Assembly (NCBI GenBank): GCA_964036275.1
Contig: OZ038434.1
Span: forward strand, 10,311,060-10,375,059
Length of the DNA: 64,000 nt
Reading direction: 5' to 3'
Source of the DNA: Litoditis marina
Lineage: Eukaryota; Nematoda; Chromadorea; Rhabditida; Rhabditidae
Made by a program: the position numbers and the translations under genes. The notes under the pieces were generated by a model. The model was not told the DNA's origin, did not search any database, and saw only the letters and a program-made list of their open reading frames with translations. Positions 26,301 to 40,400 of the stretch are shown here, in pieces. The first letter of the stretch is position 1, and each line of letters starts with the position of its first letter.

Positions 26301-27646
26301 CATAAGAAAACAACAAGAGTTTCAATGCGGGAATCATGAATGGGGAAAATTGTAGAAATTATAGTTTTGTCACGCTAGTGAGCACTCATGAGGCAAACAT
26401 TGAATTTTTGATCAATTCACGGAACGGTTCTTTTGAGTGGGATTGCTTTTTTGTGGTTCACTAGCTCTTGCTTCCTTCATTGGCAAGCTCGAACTGAGAA
26501 TTTCACAGTGTGGTTTTGAGGGGAACAGTTCATTTTGTTCAAGTAAATCGAATGTCGTTGTTCACCGAATCTTGCAACGTGCTATCTACATTTCACAACG
26601 ACCCATCTTTCCACATTTGATTATGTTGTTAGTCAAATGAATCGTCCAAAGTTTGCGGGAAAGTTCATAAAAATTGGGCTACTTTCTGGTCGTAGTGTTT
26701 CCTATAATTGCAAATATGTTATGTGGTGCTCATCAAATATGAGTCAGGGAATGGATGGGTTTTAGTAGACCATGTATGAGTGGGAAACATCTGGGAATAT
26801 GGTTTCTACAACGAAGGTGATACATTTCACACAATGAATGGGAATCATAGATGGTCTTTGTGGAATAATGTGATACGTCTTTAGGTAAGAATGCCTAACA
26901 AGGTGTTGATATAGCCTTAAGCTGTCCATTCATTCTCGAAAACCGTAGAGAACGAGTAGAGTTTGTTATTATTTTTAGCATTGGTGATTGTTAGAAAACG
27001 CGTTCAGCCAAGAAAGTATTTGTCTTCTGAATCAATGAAGGGCGCGCGAATGACAAAGTTTGGCTACGTTTCAATATGGGAGTGGTAGATGTATTGAATG
27101 GGTAAACAACTTGTGGTGAGCCACCATATCACTGCATTAATGGCGCCTGATATTGCCACACGCGTAATTAAGCTCAGATTACAACCCCTCATAACGGTTC
27201 TGCGGACTTCTTCTAACAAGATGTCGCAGAACACTTGACGAAGCCGTTCGCATGTAACTGATTGAGGGGGGGGGGGGAGCTAAAAGGTTTTTTTTACGGT
27301 ACCATACAGTTTAGGTGATCTTCAATCTTCCTGTTTATGAACGTAACCGTCGAAAAGCGATTCTATTCTCACAGAGTAAACTACAACTTTCAACAGTGTG
27401 TATTATTTACTGTATGACGCATGTACACTCAATTCAGTTTGACTACAAATTAAACAACGGGAATTGAACAAATGAAACACAGCGATCGCTGACTGAAAAT
27501 TAAAGGACATATATTTCATTTGCTTTCGTTTCTAGGCAATTGAAGAACAACAGGCTGCTCAGGTGGCTCAACTGAAGCTGCAGGGGGAGACATCGCAGCC
27601 CGTGTTCTCCACTTCTGACAATGCCGACGATGAATATGATGTATGA
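17397..27646 (+). CDS. DR1: Dr1 / NC2-beta, TBP-binding transcription repressor
   Basis: Seen: five coding exons, 17397-17453, 18116-18266, 21010-21077, 21384-21485 and 27536-27646, join in phase to give 162 residues ending in DDEYDV. Residues about 10-90 form a histone fold: LPQKGLNMIIKDVIPDMRIA, then the RELFNACCVEFI helix, KKT-like RKTIYHEHV and NFPADYIE. Next come a basic stretch (AAEKRLKRKNSRLD), the Dr1 hallmark G-I-P-E-E-E-L with Gln-rich helix, and a Gln/Ala-rich tail. Known: Dr1 pairs with DRAP1 (NC2-alpha), clamps TBP on the TATA box and blocks TFIIA/TFIIB entry; human Dr1 is 176 aa. Odd: the last intron (21486-27535) is about 6 kb for a 0.49 kb coding sequence. A 5' UTR intron ending at 17383 is likely. 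No canonical AATAAA was found in the 776 bp before the opposing gene. Confidence 0.93.
19095..19262. repeat. CT microsatellite in Dr1 intron 2
   Basis: About 165 bp of CTCTCT with T, G and CA interruptions. It opens long but meaningless Ser/Leu frames on the + strand. Confidence 0.92.
21200..21293. repeat. Short CATAC-rich imperfect repeat in Dr1 intron 3
   Basis: Repeated ACATAC/CATACTT units over roughly 90 bp, directly before the acceptor of the fourth coding exon. Confidence 0.5.
21843..22523 (-). other. Unexplained 226-codon open frame, antisense in the last Dr1 intron
   Basis: The frame has a Met at 22523, stays open upstream to a TGA near 22615 and stops at 21843-21845. The translation is hydrophobic with several membrane-like stretches (for example FILAQTFIICLLILPY) and unusually Cys/His rich, but no family was recognised. 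The minus strand here is pyrimidine-biased, which lowers stop frequency, so it may be non-coding. It could also be a remnant of a membrane-protein gene or an unspliced exon. Codon use is less GC-rich than in the certain exons nearby, which argues against an active gene. Confidence 0.25.
22616..27535. other. Rest of the large Dr1 intron
   Basis: AT-rich intron with only short frames. A G homopolymer of about 12 lies near 27267-27278. No transposase, RNA gene, tandem array or paired terminal repeat was recognised. Confidence 0.6.
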
Positions 27647-28206
27647 TTTAAGATAAGAATCGATATTTTCTGTTCTTCGAATGGTGAATTTGATCATTCA
27701 CATGTACGTATCCACAATGTATCACTTCTTCTACTCTAAATTGTAATATGTTAGCCGCTGCAACCTACAGTAGACGTTCAACAACATGTATGTCCTGTCC
27801 TAGACAGGAGTTGCAGCGAGTTTACGAAAACTGTAGAAATCTGTTTGTCACCATTCCATATTCTAATTGCATCTTATGATTTGAATGCATTTAGTATTAG
27901 TTCATATTGTTCATAACAATACCACACATGTACACTGTTAAGCATAAATGTTTTTCAATTTTTACAGAATCACGGGGTTGGGCGAAAATAGATTTGGCGG
28001 AAAAGTGCACTATTGGAGTGTTGACTTTTTATGTTCAATTACTCCGTAATCGGATACTGTGCTAATGAGGTTTCCATAGGCTGTTCCAGAAGAAATATAA
28101 ATTTCGATCTAGAAACTTGTGTGATCTACATACATGACAACTTTAAAATCATATTTTTCATCAACAGTTCACAAACAGTCCTCCAGTGAATAATATTGTA
28201 AGTATA

Positions 28207-28212
28207 TTTATT
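28207..28212 (-). terminator. Candidate polyadenylation signal of the AJM-1-like gene
   Basis: TTTATT on the + strand (AATAAA on the minus strand), 210 nt after the stop of the large minus-strand gene. It lies in the 776-bp tail-to-tail gap with Dr1. Confidence 0.5.
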
Positions 28213-28421
28213 TTCTCGCTGCATACAATATTTGTATCCTTCTATCACAGAAGTAAGTGAAAATTCACAAAAAAAATAATTGCACTATTTGGTTTGTAAA
28301 CGTAACATGGACTAGCAGACGTATGATTAGAGCTCGATATCAATGGCAGTTTTGTAGACAAAAGACCTGATCATGTAAATGTAAGTAATATAAAGCTTTG
28401 TATTCAATAATATATTAGCAA

Positions 28422-31400
28422 CTATACATCTGTAGGCACTAGCGTTATGGGCGAGTAGGGATTGTAGTGTGGTGGCGCACGGTTGTAGTCGGTTGCCGAT
28501 GGTGCACGGTTACCGTATTCTTGAGTGGAAGGCACGCGGGATTGTGGGCGTGGCCAGTCGACAGTCTCCGGCAGAGGCGTCTGTGGACAGTTCTCAATAT
28601 CGGCAATGATGCTGACTGACAGAATGAACTTCTCCCTGGAAAAAAGAGTGGTTGAAGTTGGTTCAGTAGACCGACCATGGTAGAATTGTAGTTTGCTCTA
28701 CATACAGGGCAGAAAACTTACTATAAAAGACACGCACATTACGATCAAACTGGCAGAGCAAATGAGGTTCATAATGTAATTTCAAGAGTTCATTTTTTTT
28801 TAAATGTAATTATTACAACTAACCTGGGGTCATATCTTCTACAAAGGGCGACGAGGGACGGTTCCTTCTTCTCCTGAATCAGGGCCGACACCGTGTAATA
28901 GTAGAGAAGCTGTTGCGATGGAATCGAACTCAACGCCTCCCAACCACTGGTCACGTACGCCTGCAAGTAGTCGAGTTAAAGAAGGACGATTATGTGGCCC
29001 GATCCGAACGCTACAGTCCTCTAAACTGCAATACATTTTTCTATTGCAGTTTAAAGGACCGTTGACACGGGATTGGTCCACATAATCGTCCTGATTGAGG
29101 AGAATGGAAGGATTTGTTAATAGGCTGTTTTTTTTTCACAGAACCATTTGTTTTTTTTTGACGTGACGGAGTAGGACTCAATAAGGATACAAACATATCC
29201 TAAATACAGTAGTTTTGTTGTTCTGAGAGCATGTAGTTTTGTCATTTCCGAAGGTCGGATTTCTTCTGTGTACAGTACAAATCACACTACAATTCAAGAA
29301 AGGGAATGATGTTATGCCGCCTTGGGAACAAAGGTAGGTAACAACTATAACAATACATACCTGTGCAATTTGGGGGGACGCCAGTCGTATGTTGACACTT
29401 CCACGACCACTGCTGGAGTAGCCGTCGCGGGCTATGCGGGACATACAGGCCTGCGCCAAGGGGTCCTCACGAACCTGAGATAGCCGGGTTTGTATCCGTT
29501 CCGTTATCCACATCGAAATAGTATAGTTTTCACAATAAACTGAAGAAATTACACAGCCTCATGGAGTTTATTGTCCTAATTTTAAATGTTCATACGGTTC
29601 TTAAATGAGAAGAGGTTTCAGATATAAAATTTCTATATCATGTGGTTCATCTATCTAAGAACTGTATGACCGTTTCTAAGAAACGTATGAACGTTTGAAT
29701 CAATCAATATTTCTTAGGATAAACTGTACTGAGTGTGGTGTAAACAATGTAGAATGAGATGAAGGAACACTTCTCACTGTTGCTGCAGAAGTGCATTCTA
29801 GGATAGAGGGAAATGAACTAACCTTCATTATCACGTCCTTGCACAATGTGTTGATGCGGGCAAACGAACACCTTCCACCGTGCTGAGACCAGTCGTTGAG
29901 TCTGAGATGATAAAAATAATATTATCCATTATCACAGCTACAACTATTCGGCGGATCTCATTAGCAATAACAAACGCTCTGAAGTTGAAAACCGAGTTTT
30001 TTTGCCAAGGTTCGCCCCACCAAATTGGTCACTAGTTGATATCAAGTTGTGAAATTAAAGATTGGTGCACAGTTGTGCACCAAGTTCTCGGTAAAAAGTC
30101 TGATCCTTGATTTACAACTTGGGTTTTCGGCGAACCTTGGTAAACAACTAGGTTGTTAACTTCAGAGCGGAGACTGTATGGATGCAATGGATGCAGTTCG
30201 ATTCCAGTGAGAGTCAATAAATGAGGTTTCTGCTCATTGTAAGTGGTCAAACTACAAAACAATATTCTGACTTGGTTTTATTATGTGCTGGGGGCTGAAG
30301 CTGCCGGAACGTTTGAAGTGAGAAAACACTAAAAAAGTGACCTGCAGTCCCTGGAGCAGTAGTAGGTGTAACAATGTTTGCAGGACACGAATTGTAGACG
30401 AGCTTGGGCCAATTCCCTGGTACGATGACAGTAGGAACATCGGACAAACAGAGATTCCGCCTGCAAAGACACAGAGTAAATTTTGATCAGGTGATGAGAA
30501 AATTACATGAGTAGAGAAACTGTAAACCAATTTGTTTAGCTTTTCTTTTTCATCTATGATTTGAACAAGTTAAATGGTCCAAAACTGTTCTGCTGTAAGT
30601 TATTTACTCATTCGTACAACAGTTGGACTTGGACTGATCACCTTAAGCAGTGTTTCGGCCATTTCAGGTTGTTTGACTATTTTGTCCATCAGGGAGTAGT
30701 TCTTCGTGTAGATTCCCGGTCCCTCAATATTACCTTGGTAGACGTGGTCCGCTTGTTGGTGACTGAAAACGTCAAACTGGTACGTAGATCAAAAATATGC
30801 AATTTAGCGGTAACAACAAACTTTTATCACTAAAAAAATGCATTCTTGGAAAATGACATCATTTTAATAATTTTTCTGTTTAAGCGCTTGTGTCCGTACG
30901 GTCCTATTTGTTGAGGGCGGGGCTCAATCTAGCAATCATTGCCTATGCGTTTTGATCTACACTTCTTTCCATCCCTGGCAAATAATAGACTATCACTCGC
31001 TTCGTAATTCGTAAATGATAGTATCGTTCGCTGTCTTTGTCGGAGAAACGGAAACAATAGAGCCATCGCTATTACCCCACCTTGATTCCGTTCGTGTATT
31101 GGATACTGGTGGTGTCTGTTGGAATATTGTGTCCAGCACCTCCTCTATGGTCACGCGACCGCCATATCGTACGGACACGTTTCCTGCAACACATAATCGG
31201 TGGCAATGTTTACGGATAATGGTAACGTACCACTATTTTCGGGCCATAGAACCCTATGATGTTTACCAGTAACGACCATTTACACATATTCGACAAAAAA
31301 GTGTTTCACGTCAAAGGTTCCAGAGTTACTGTTGCTCTCACAAGTTATTTCACGTGTCTCTTTTAAATTCAGGATAATGGGCTGTACCATTACCAGAAAA

Positions 31401-34400
31401 TCAATTGAAATTGAAATTCAATTGCTTGAGGTGAAAATGGTAGGAACGAACCGTGTTGATCGACGATTTGTTTCGGACCAACGAACGTATCTGCCACTTC
31501 GATGACTCGAGAACTTCTGTAACAACAACACGTTTTATCATGTTTCACCATCTTGTAGAGACGAGTTTTTCAATGACTTGGTTTTTCCTAAACACCCAAA
31601 GTTTTACCTTGTGTACTCCGTTGAACAGTACAGTTCCTTCGTGAACAACGTGAAAGAACCATGGGAGTTTTTATGCACAACTCAGCAGAAGAGCGTGCGT
31701 GTTTACTATGCTGAAAATGCTTTAAGAAATTTACTGAAACCCTTATTTAGAATGTCTTCTTACTTATTTCGGTCGGTCCTCCATGTTCCCGGTACTTCGG
31801 AGACGGTGTATCCTGGCAGGGCGCGAGAGTTGCTCGCCTCGGTTTGATGCATGGATGAAATCACCTGAATGCAAACTCAACTGAACAATACGTACTAATT
31901 TATGTTGAAAAAACTCACAAATTCCCCCTTCTAAAAGTTTCAGAGTGAATACATTGTATATAGATATAGGCCGCTGTTGGTTAGTTCAATAAGATTTGAC
32001 ACAGTAAAGGAGTTAAACAAATGATGAGCCACGTCTTCTGAGTATAGAACAACTCATTCATCGTTAAAAAGTTTTTCTCGAAACCTCGAGGTTCTTGTTT
32101 TATGCGTTTTTTGGCCGCGGTGCTTGATCAGTTGATATTTTTGTATTGAGCATGATTGATATATTTTCATAGCTTCAGGTAGATTTCTCCTCGTTTCCCA
32201 TTAATAACTACTGAGTACGTATGCTAGAAGATCCCGGCACCTTCATCCCATCCTGCGTCTCTTGCTCTGCCTCACGATTTCTTGTCTCTTACATCCCGGC
32301 GGAATGTAAGAGCAGAGAAATAGCGTATGTTTGTGGAGACGCAGGATGGGATGAAGATGCCGGGATCTTCTAGCATCTGTACTCCTGTTCTACAAACATA
32401 TATTATTTCGTGTGAACAAACCTCCTGAGAAAGAGATCTGCGTGGCATTGGAGATGGTCGCTCTTCCTGAACAAATTTATTCGTTTTTAGGCCAATTATC
32501 TACAATGAATGCCTTGGCAATGGATGGTCAACCTTTTTTAATATCGGTTATAGTATGATGTTTCACATTGTTCTTTCAAAAATAACGATAATGCTCGTTA
32601 TATGTCCAAATGAAGCATTCCTACGATGCTCTGAATACGATTTTTACGATTTCAACTAAGGTCGATGAACCATAACAAACTACTATGTAGCGTCTTTCTC
32701 ATGAACTTACAAATACTTGGAAGAGAATAGAATTTCAAGGGGTGGTGAGAACGTGTGTATCATGGGAGAAATTAGTGAGGCACGTGTCGTACGATTAAAA
32801 TGGATTCCGCATACTTGATGCTTTGTCTAGTTTGAATTATGATGAGAACGTCATGGAAATTTGAGGGGGGGGGGAGGGGGAAGTGGAATTAACGGGTTTA
32901 TTTATTTATGGAAATGAGAAAAAGGTGTACCCCAGTCAGTGCCAGGTTAGCCTAGTGCTAAGACATTTTTTTCAGATTACGTGAGCACGTGAACATGATT
33001 TCGATCTAGAAAGTCCAAAAACAAATAATGTTTTTTCCGCGTTCTCATTGTCATATAACAATTTTTAGAATGACGCCACACACACAGCGGGACCGAACTA
33101 AAAGCACATAGAGAATGTTGCTCTATATTTGTAGTTTGATCCCGTGCGTTCCGGTTGAATTTGGTCAGTGTATCGAGTTCAAACTACAAATCAGCTATGG
33201 TCCTCCCCTGTATCTCGGTCATCCACCCACACTCGAAATAAACTACTGTAAGCGCCTACAATAGGCGGTACACACTTCACATCAAGAATGTAGAGCGCCG
33301 AGCGCACCAGACTCAAAGTACATTCACACAGCAGAAAAAACCGCCGACTGTTTTTCTTCTCCAATACACATGGCAATCTTTTGTACACCAGTATTTCCAC
33401 ATGCGAAGCAAAGGGGAAAGTGCGATATATTGAAATGGAACATTTATTAACAAGTGAACAGGCCACAAGCGAGGAAAATGTGGTTAGAAAGTGCTAGTTT
33501 TATGGATATTTGTGATTTTTACGAAGGAAATGTTCTCTTTCCAACCACAACATTATAGCAAAAATTTGATTATCACGATACAGTCACCATCAAATACGAA
33601 CGACATTTGTACAAAAGTTGCGAAAATAACAAAATATCATGCTGAAATGGCTGCTAAAAGCTGGGGAAAAAGCTAATCACAAAGATTTAACAAAACAACA
33701 GAGGGAAAATGGCTGTCAATAAAGGGTAGGAGCAACAATTAGCACAAGGGTACAGTAGGCAGTATACGTGACTCCGTGAACAGACGTGAAAGATCTCGCT
33801 TCACGTGTCTTCATGACACTTTGTTTGGAGTAGAAGTGCTAATTGACTTTTTTCTAAATGCATAGGTAAGCAGTGAAGGAAAGAAGAGAAAGAAAACTAA
33901 AACTCAAAAAACATAAACATAAAACTGTACTTTCCTTCACCACGACCGAAATAAAACATGCGGGTACAGAATAGATGCAGAAGGGAAAAGGGAAGTTGAG
34001 GCGTAGTTGATTTTGTAGTAGCACCAAGAAAAAAAATTTCTGTAGAAAGTTATTCATCAGAAGTCACCGCCCTAGGTGATTGTCTACAAAACAATGAATG
34101 ACGTGTTCCACCTGATGGAACGTGTACTTTCGAATGTGACGTCATTTATCATCTTGTGAACTATGGGGAATAGCGTGCTATAGGGCGACTACCTGTCTTG
34201 GTTCTTGAGCCAGATGATGCAACGATGTTCTGGACCGTCTGAGGTCCTCTATCTCGCCCTTATATCGATCGAACATGCCGCGCGGCAGGTCGATGCCGCC
34301 ATCCTGCGGCGACGTGGCCTGCGTGTGGCTGGTGTTGGAGTAGCTGAACGGCTGTCCGTACTGCTGTGAGTAGGAGCGGGCGGGACTCTCGGCGCGGCTC

Positions 34401-37400
34401 TGGTACTGGCGCGGCAGGGTGCTGTCCACGTCGGTAGGCCGGATTGTGGGACGGTTCTCGCGGTACCTGGAAGTTCTCAGTTTTCTGTGATAGTTAAAGA
34501 GGGGCTGCAATAGATTTTCAAATAAAAGATAGAACTGAGACAATTCGATAGATGTCCTTTCCTCACTATAATGTCCAATTCAAAGCTTTGAATTCAAAAT
34601 TTCACTAGTTTTTTGCGTACTGTCAGAGACGCAGAGGATGATTTGGAGTGAATGAATATGGATTGCGCGCACTTCTCTGACTCTCGTGCCTTTTGGGCTA
34701 ACGTCGTTAGCCGAATTCGGAATTCAATGCAGCCCCCCCTTCCCGTTTGTGACACCGAAAAACTACAGATTATGTACAGTTGAACTAACTTAGACATTAT
34801 TTCAGTTTGGAGCTCTGTGGAATCTTCAAATATAGTGTACACAGACATACAAATGTCAACTTGTTTAGTAGGTTTTTTTAGTGAGCGTGATGCGTTAGTA
34901 AATATTATTGACTAACCAGTCGGGTACAGTCAGCTTCTCGGTACTCTTCCGGAAACGGAGTTCGTGCTCGGATACTCGAGAATGGCGGGGAGATACCTCG
35001 CCCATGGCCTTCTGCAACTGGTTCTCCGGAGGCTCAGTCTCCTCGCGCAATCTGAAAATAGTGGAGTTCATTTTACAGTTTAGAACAATAAGTAAGTCAG
35101 TGTTAAATATTTTCATCTAAAAAATGTAAATGGAATATCAGCAATCAAAAACACTCTTGGATAAAGGTTTAATCCATCTTTCATTCTGAACGCGCTCATT
35201 CTGACGAATCCAATCCGCAATTGTGAAACAGAATCAATGTTCATCTACTGCTGCGTCAAGTTTCCAAAGAAAGAAGTGCTGAGTTTGATTAGGGACGCGA
35301 CTATTCTTATAATTCTAATAAATGGGTCAAGAGACTCTCCGCTTACCGTCTATCCATGAGATAGTCTGCACTGCGGCTTCTCGTGTGGCTGTCACCAATG
35401 TTGGCAGCCGTCTCCGTGACGTCACGTCTGCTCATTCTCTCGTAGTCGACAACGGAGCCGGAGCGACGATGCACCTCGTCCATATTCGTCTCTTCAACCT
35501 GGACAGGAATCAGTTTTTCTCTTTCTATTCTGTTTACTTTTGTTGTTGTTGTTTCTCTGCTCATTATCATAGTTTTCTTCCGTTCATTTATTCATACATA
35601 TACATGAAAATGGAACGGAAAGTGTAAGTTGCTTTAAAAAACGTTGTTTTGTAACAGCGGAAATTGTGAACTTTAGGCAAGCGAAGAAACGGCGTTAAGG
35701 TTGGTATAGAATACTCGTCAACTTTAATCCCTTTTTACACATATTCAGATTCCTCATTCTGTTTTATATTCTACTATAGCAAGCACAGATTCAAAACACA
35801 GGGACAGGCACAAAGCACAGCAAAGCATACGGTAAGCTTCAGGAGTCGCGGCAACCTGTTGACAAAGTGTCAGGTTGTTCTCACCTCCCGCATGGTGGAG
35901 GCCACATCGGGGCGTCCGGTGTCGACGTCGGTCTCCAGGTAGCTGGTGGAGTAGTGGCGGGACCTGCTGTAGAGGTTCGGCTGCGAGAGGCGCATCCGAT
36001 AGGCGGCGTATTTCCTCTCTGTCTCCTCCAAAAGTCGTTCGAACTCCTAGCGAACACACAGGGGTTTAGCAAGCGAATGGGACAGAGTTTGTAAAATTAA
36101 CAGTTTTAACAGATGGGTGAGAAGCCAGAGATTCAAATGCAGAAAGAAACTTCTGACCAGCTCGAATGAGTTTTAAACTCTGGTTACGGGCTGGTTTTTC
36201 ATTCAATTTATCGTTCTACACGCTACCAGGTACTATTTTCACAGTACGTAGGGTCAGAAAAGACCAAGAGACGTTGGCTACATTTCAGGGTTGAAAAAAC
36301 ATAGGTGAATAATCAAGCAGCTACATTTCACGCATTTCACTCCAAACCAATTAAAACCTCGTTTCGCAGTAATGACCGAAATAGCTAGAAAATAACAAAG
36401 CAAACACACCAGGCAAAATCAACTGAACCGTTTAGCAGAGTTCGGGTTATAGGACCAAACATTGAGACAGCTGATCATGAAAGGTCATAAAAGAAAGTAC
36501 GCTGGAATATCCTGACACCTTGATTCTATCCTGCGTTTCTCGCTTTGCACACTATTTCATGAGAATAGTATTTCGGCACAAGGAAAGATAACGTATGTTT
36601 GAGGAGACGCAAGTTATAATCTGACAGTTGGGGAAGACTCCTGAATAAAGCGTCAGACCGAGAGGTTGTTCTGTTATGTGACGTCTTCAATACGCGATTG
36701 TACTTTTTCTCACCTTTCCGTACTCGCTGGGGCCAACACGTGAATAAGGCAGATTCTCCAGGTCCGTCTTCGACTTGAATTCACCGTCGTGGAACTTCTG
36801 GAGCAGGGGACCGCGGTATTCCGGACGGCCACGAACGGACATCTCGTCGGTTGATCGGTGGAAACGATCCGAAGTTGCATCTGAAAGATACTCCAACGTT
36901 TTTCACCCCATACAGTGAAGTAAATTTTGTTCTCTTCCATAAATGTGCCACAAACAGATTAGAGAACAATTCAAATGCTGTAGGAGTTCAAAAACAAAAA
37001 TTGAATAAATTCAGGCTAGACGTGGAAGTAACTGGAAACTTTGTGAACATAGTTATGTTTCTCTTTTCTGTTTGTGAATTTCCCCTGGCTCCTGTTTTAT
37101 TGCGAGCATGATCAAACTATGCTTCACAACTCGTGAATCATTAGAATGAAATCTTGAGCCACACCGCCCGGTACATACAACACTACAACAATCATACTTG
37201 TGTTTGTTGTGTTTCGATGCTCAACCTTTTTGATGTCAATCAGTTACTGCAGATTGACATCAAAAAGGTTGAGCATCGAAACACAATAATTTGGCAACAT
37301 TCTTTGCTTCACGTTGTTTCATGACCCACAGACTCTTCCTTTCGCAGACAGAAATACTGCTCAACTCAGTATGTAATATTTACATGTAATGTTCCTAATC

Positions 37401-40400
37401 CGAATGTGCCGTAAACTTTAGTGGAACATTTGAGTTTGTGTCAATTTGATAGTTTGAATTTGTAACTACTGAATGATATATAACCTTGGTAATTATTGGT
37501 TTAATGGCTATAAGCCAAGCGAGAGAGAAAACGTCCGAATCGATCCACTGTCGAATTTGTGCACCGAGTACCATTTTTGACCATAAATTATTTCATGCTT
37601 ATAGTACAATCATTCATTGCATTGCCTTTGTGTGTGATTGTGCGAAAAGGGATTGGGGGATAAACATTTATCTCGTTAATAATATAACATGTACAATAGA
37701 AACAACCGTGTGATCTAATCGTCAGACTACATAATTTCAGCGATCAAACTACAATTTGATCTGGAACCGATCGGTTGGAAACGGCAAAAGTGAATAGCAA
37801 CTGGGATGTTAGGGCTGAGGTCACACACTGGTAATGCAATGAATGACTGAAACGATATGCAAAAGTACATGCAGGTAAGGCCACTGTTCTCTCACGTAAG
37901 TCACGTGATAGCACGTGAGTGTACTATTGAAGTCGCGTGATATGTAGCGAATATAACATGCAGCAGGTAGAAGAAAACGATGAACGTTCAAAACGACAGT
38001 AAAGAGACGGTAGACATTGGGCAATCCAGAAAAGTTTTCGGGGAAAAAGAAGTAGTTTTCTTTACTTCTGACCAAGTCCTACCGTATCTCCGTTCAATAA
38101 TGCTATATGAGATTAGAGGTGAAAGAAAAGATCGATATGTATGTAACATGCTGTGGGCAGTTGAAGGAGGTGAAGCGAGCTGAACCAATGGGAAAACGCG
38201 AAAAAGGCCACGAAAAGGCCACATTAGCAAATTGTGAAGTTGGAAAAAAGGTTCAGTGCCGTAAACAAAACCAAAGCTGAACTAAAGTGATATCAGGAAC
38301 TTAAAAGCATCATTTGTTCTACTTAAGGTTTTGTACAGCGCCAGTTTCTATAATCAAATATATCTAAACAATACTACGACATGCAATATAGTAAGAATCG
38401 GTATTTTGCACTCTAAACGAGGAGTGCTGACCTGATCTCATGAGAGCTAGAGGAACTAAGGAGGGGACTACACTAGAAAATAATCAATAATGTACTCAGA
38501 GTCATAACAGGGAGAAATGTGAAAATGTACGTATGTACAATATGGACATATTTCACTATCTGATGTGTCATCAACCGCTAAGTGACTCTCGTCTTCTATT
38601 TTGTAACTCATGCCCTCTCATTTCCCCGTATCTCCCATGAGTTCAGTTGTCGTCGAAATTTAGCTATTTTCGTCAAGATAGAATGAGCAGAAGGAAGATA
38701 AGATGGCGAAAAACAATTATTACACATCCATACCGGTGGAATCGGGGGCGCCAGTGATGAAGTCTCGTCGAGCCTTCTCCATGCGGGCTCTGTCACGGTA
38801 CCGACTCGTTCTGTAATATTATCAAGATTATTTAGAGAAAAGACCGCCAACAGCTCATACGATTGTAATATTGCTGTCAAACGAAACGAAGAGCAGATGC
38901 GTCCAAGTTCCAGCTATGCCAGATAATTCGATTATAGATTATAGGTTGCCGCTCAACACGTTCTACAATATACGTTTTCTGTTCCTGTTAATTTTGAGAA
39001 AAAAAAACTCCGTGAGGCCCCGAGAGGTATTTGAAATGATAGTTATGATTTCCATCTGCTTTTCTTCTTAGGCATTTGATTTAACGCTAATTTCATTGAA
39101 ATTTCTCACCTGGTAGATCCATTTCTGCCCAGGTCGTGAGGATTGTACAGTCGATCTCTGATATTCTCATCATTCGTACTGTCTAGTGAGTACTGTAGGG
39201 CGTTGTGAGTAGAAGAGGGGTATCGATAGTCATCTACCCATACGTTGCGGTCAACTCGCTCGATCACCTGCAACAGTTTTCTGGTTGGTAGTTGAACCTG
39301 TAGAGCTTATTTAAAGGACTTAATTTTTTTCATCGTGATGTTTTTCAAACACAGTTACCAAGTAAACCGTAGAGAACATATGCAGAACACATTTGGAAAT
39401 TTTCAAACACGAATGTTTTGTTACAATTTGAATCCATGATTTTGATATACATGACTTGAATGAACTGATGTGAAATGTCAAATAGTTATGTAATATCTTG
39501 TCCCCATGTTTATTCTGAAAATCCTCCTACCTGTCTCTCGACTTTGGTGGTCACTTCGCTGTTGAGGTTGTCCCGGGAGAAGTAGGGGGCGCGGGTGAGT
39601 TTGGCCAGGGTCTCCGAGGAGGTGAGGGCCTGCTTCTTCTTGTTCATCGCCTCTTTTTCAGCTAACAGACGACGTTTCTCGGACTCGAAGCTGAACGTTC
39701 TAATATCAAGAAGATCCGTGAAACGTTTCTTATATGATACAGACACAGGTGTTAATAGTACACAAAAAGTCTATCTGACTGAAAGCTGAGAAATAAACTC
39801 CAGATAATTAAAAACGATAAAATTCATCAGTAAACACACTGTTGATCAGTTTAGTTCAGTTCTGTATATAACTTGCTGTGCGGAGTCATTTACGATCACG
39901 CTTGAAGAAACTTTGGGATCCCTTTTCACGTTTTACGTCAATTTTTGGTTCAAAGTACTTATTTGAAATTGCCGAAGATAACTAACCGTTCACGCTCGGT
40001 GCGTTCTCGCACAATAATGTCCAGCTTGTCACGGGATCGGCGATCGTCCTGAAATAATTTATTAGGAAAGGCCGAGGCAGAAAAAAACCGATTAAAAAAA
40101 AGAAGACTCCGAAGCGAAGTTGTAAAAGTCGCCCAGTAGCGAGCAGTATGGAGGAATGTATGCATAATGCGGGGTGACCTTTAGCCCCGAACAATTATCG
40201 CTAATAATCTATACAACAGGTGCATTGTATGGAGGGGCGCTGAATAGAACAGATTTTGAATATTGCCTCAATTGGAAAAAAATGGGACTATTACATGGGA
40301 AATAACACAACTATGCTCAGTTTTCATGGTGAAACTTTCGGAAAGATGAGTGGTGAAAGTTTTCTCCCATTAGATTAAAAAGTGGAACAGACGACAAATG

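Noticed and set aside
30734..30762. A 29-nt version of an AJM-1-like exon using the acceptor TTTTCAG
   Set aside because: It breaks the frame into the zinc-finger exon. The upstream acceptor gives 43 nt (30734-30776) and fits both neighbours.
31021..31080. Extension of exon 31081-31183 past its GTGGGG donor
   Set aside because: The open frame continues, but later donors leave a phase that does not fit the next exons.
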